Source: an uncultured Bacteriovorax sp. (GTDB lineage Bacteria > Bdellovibrionota > Bacteriovoracia > Bacteriovoracales > Bacteriovoracaceae). Taken from it: a DNA stretch of 7,191 nt. Shown here piece by piece: positions 6,421 through 7,191 of the stretch (positions are counted from its first letter, which is position 1; each line of letters starts with the position of its first letter). The position numbers and the translations under genes were made by a program. Below the pieces are notes generated by a model. The model was given only the letters and a program-made list of their open reading frames with translations. It ran no database searches and was not told the origin of the DNA. The DNA lies in assembly GCA_946482295.1 (NCBI GenBank), contig CAMLRB010000185.1, forward strand, positions 1-7,191, written 5' to 3'.

Positions 6421-6435
6421 CCAGTTAAAAACTGG
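6421..6435 (-). promoter_or_regulatory. Hairpin in the rpsA leader
   Basis: CCAGTT / AACTGG (6 perfect pairs, 3-base loop) lies in the rpsA 5' untranslated region, followed toward the gene by an A-rich stretch and then the GAGG ribosome binding site (6405-6402). It is not a terminator, because no T run follows on the minus strand. In enterobacteria S1 represses its own translation through leader hairpins; a similar role here is inference. Confidence 0.4.
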
Positions 6436-6479
6436 CCCCAGCTTCTGCTTTAAAAAAGAGTTACTAGATTTGAAGGGCA

Positions 6480-6508
6480 ACTATACGTGGAAATGGGATG
6501 TGTGTCGA
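6480..6508 (-). promoter_or_regulatory. Strong sigma70-type promoter of rpsA
   Basis: On the minus strand, TCGACA (6508-6503) and TATAGT (6485-6480) are 17 bases apart, each matching the consensus at 5 of 6 positions. Transcription would start near 6473 and give a leader of roughly 75-80 bases. This is the best promoter match I see in the window, as expected for a highly expressed ribosomal gene. Confidence 0.7.
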
Positions 6509-6628
6509 GGCTTCGTTATCGAAACTTTCAAAGATTCATTTGCTAAAAGAGAAGTCCTGCTTCATGAGACGCGTGAAATTATCTCCGCAAAAGAATCGAT
6601 GAAACCTCAGCTATCGCTTTTCGATTAA
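6500..6628 (+). other. Open frame ending in QLSLFD, possible gene relic or small protein
   Basis: The 340 bases between rpsA and the next gene contain a plus-strand frame free of stops from 6392 to the TAA at 6626-6628. The only plausible start with a purine-rich lead is GTG at 6500, giving 42 residues: a helical-looking, charged segment (FKDSFAKREVLLHETREII) ending KPQLSLFD. QLSLF matches the pentapeptide that binds the DNA polymerase sliding clamp at the end of some repair polymerases and nucleases. The 5' part overlaps the rpsA promoter, so an intact longer gene is unlikely. It could be the decayed 3' end of a gene, a true small protein, or chance. Confidence 0.2.
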
Positions 6629-6691
6629 TTCCTGTTAATGAAATCTTAAGCAATGTAGTTTTTTCACTTTTCCCAAAAGGATTTGTCATTC

Positions 6692-6700
6692 TGCTATAAC
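6692..6700 (+). promoter_or_regulatory. Extended -10 promoter of the right-hand small secreted protein
   Basis: TGCTATAAC is an extended -10 element (TGn followed by TATAAC, 5 of 6 to consensus). No good -35 box lies at the usual distance, which is typical of extended -10 promoters. Transcription would start near 6707, about 30 bases before the ATG at 6737. Confidence 0.55.
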
Positions 6701-6736
6701 AGTGATGGCAAACAATCACCTAATTGGAGAAAAAAT

Positions 6737-7135
6737 ATGAAAGCATTCATTCTATCTGCTCTATTACTTGGAACTGTTTCAGCTAACGCTCGCTCAATTC
6801 TCGTTTTCAAAACGACACTTAACTGTCAGACATACTCAGCTCAAGCTGCTGCGACTGTCGATATTCAGGAAGCTCAAGACGGTCAATCAAGACTGCTTGT
6901 TGATTTAAAAAATGAAAAATTAAAACTGGAAATTGTTGGTAAAAAAATTCTTCCTCCTCGTATGATGGCCGGTGGAGCAACCCGCTACGTAGGGAAAGAT
7001 GCAAAAACTAATATTGAAGGCGAGCTTACATTAGGTGTAAGACCTATGAAAGTTGGGAAACTTGTTGGTCGTGCGGCGAAGTTGGAGCTTAAAAATAGAT
7101 CTGAACTTAATCTGGTTTGTACATTTGCAAAATAG
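6737..7135 (+). CDS. Small secreted protein of unknown function (132 aa)
   Basis: I do not recognise the family. The start chosen is the ATG at 6737, preceded by GGAG (6726-6729) at 7 bases, because it begins a typical signal peptide (MKAFILSALLLGTVSANA, cleavage before R19). An in-frame ATG at 6683 would add 18 hydrophilic residues before the signal and lies upstream of the predicted transcription start, so it is rejected. The mature protein, about 114 residues, has two cysteines near its ends (C30 and C128), suggesting one disulfide closing a beta-rich fold. It is basic, with many lysines and arginines and a PPRMMAGGATRYVG stretch at 73-86. It forms a single-gene unit with its own promoter and terminator. 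Probably periplasmic or released; function unknown. Confidence 0.8.
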   Translation: MKAFILSALLLGTVSANARSILVFKTTLNCQTYSAQAAATVDIQEAQDGQSRLLVDLKNEKLKLEIVGKKILPPRMMAGGATRYVGKDAKTNIEGELTLGVRPMKVGKLVGRAAKLELKNRSELNLVCTFAK

Positions 7136-7150
7136 TACATGAGTAGATAA

Positions 7151-7174
7151 AAAAGGCCCCTTTGGGGCTTTTTT
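7151..7174 (+). terminator. Intrinsic terminator after the right-hand small secreted protein
   Basis: GCCCC / GGGGC with a TTT loop (7156-7168) is followed by six T (7169-7174) and preceded by six A, so it may work from both sides. It lies 20 bases after the stop at 7135. Confidence 0.9.
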
Positions 7175-7191
7175 CGGTTAGCAGTAGCCCG

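Noticed and set aside
6498..6602. 34-codon plus-strand frame starting ATG at 6498
   Set aside because: Short, without a recognisable pattern, and overlapping the rpsA promoter.
6683..6736. 18-residue extension of the right-hand small protein
   Set aside because: It precedes a normal signal peptide, lies over the promoter and its dyad, and the ATG at 6737 has its own GGAG site.
1..7191. Mobile elements, CRISPR arrays, tRNA or rRNA genes
   Set aside because: No transposase, terminal repeats, regularly spaced repeats, or cloverleaf/rRNA-like sequence seen on either strand.

Overview
The window reads as a chromosomal segment of a low-GC, Gram-negative, Bdellovibrio-like bacterium. My best guess is the Bacteriovorax/Peredibacter side of Bdellovibrionota. 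The reasons are the low overall GC, the number of exported small proteins and lipoproteins, and a TIGR02147-family helix-turn-helix regulator, a family common in Bdellovibrionota and Fibrobacteres. The taxonomic call is inference; no rRNA or other direct marker is present.

Left part (1-1603): the minus strand carries the N-terminal 59 codons of a probable class I methyltransferase that runs off the left edge. Just upstream of it, on the same strand, is a small secreted protein of unknown function (start corrected to 601). A divergent control region (602-760) contains a 12-bp inverted repeat and a good sigma70-type promoter for a plus-strand, secreted polysaccharide deacetylase (761-1570). That gene ends in a clear intrinsic terminator, which is also the meeting point with the convergent regulator gene.

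Middle part (1602-4641): a TIGR02147-family regulator (minus strand, preferred start 2375) is divergent from a probable two-gene plus-strand unit. The unit encodes a 449-residue lipoprotein-like protein with several hydrophobic segments and no recognised family, followed 37 bases later by an exported beta-class carbonic anhydrase. The regulator/lipoprotein intergenic region has a promoter-like pair and a TGCAAC-N5-GTTGCA dyad that could be an operator.

Right part (4613-7174): rpsA (ribosomal protein S1, six S1 domains, 569 residues) lies on the minus strand. It has a strong promoter, a leader of about 75-80 bases with a small hairpin, and its own terminator, whose T tract overlaps the stop codon of the carbonic anhydrase gene. 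The 340-base gap to its right also contains an open frame ending in QLSLFD-stop, possibly a gene relic. An extended -10 promoter covered by an imperfect dyad then leads to a small secreted protein (132 residues) with a strong terminator.

Taken together this is a mostly ordinary housekeeping and envelope region. Five of the seven complete genes make proteins that look exported (two small secreted proteins, deacetylase, lipoprotein, periplasmic carbonic anhydrase). I found no mobile element, CRISPR array, tRNA or rRNA. I do not see a complete novel system. The most worthwhile leads are the uncharacterised lipoprotein coupled to the carbonic anhydrase, the candidate operators, and the QLSLFD open frame.
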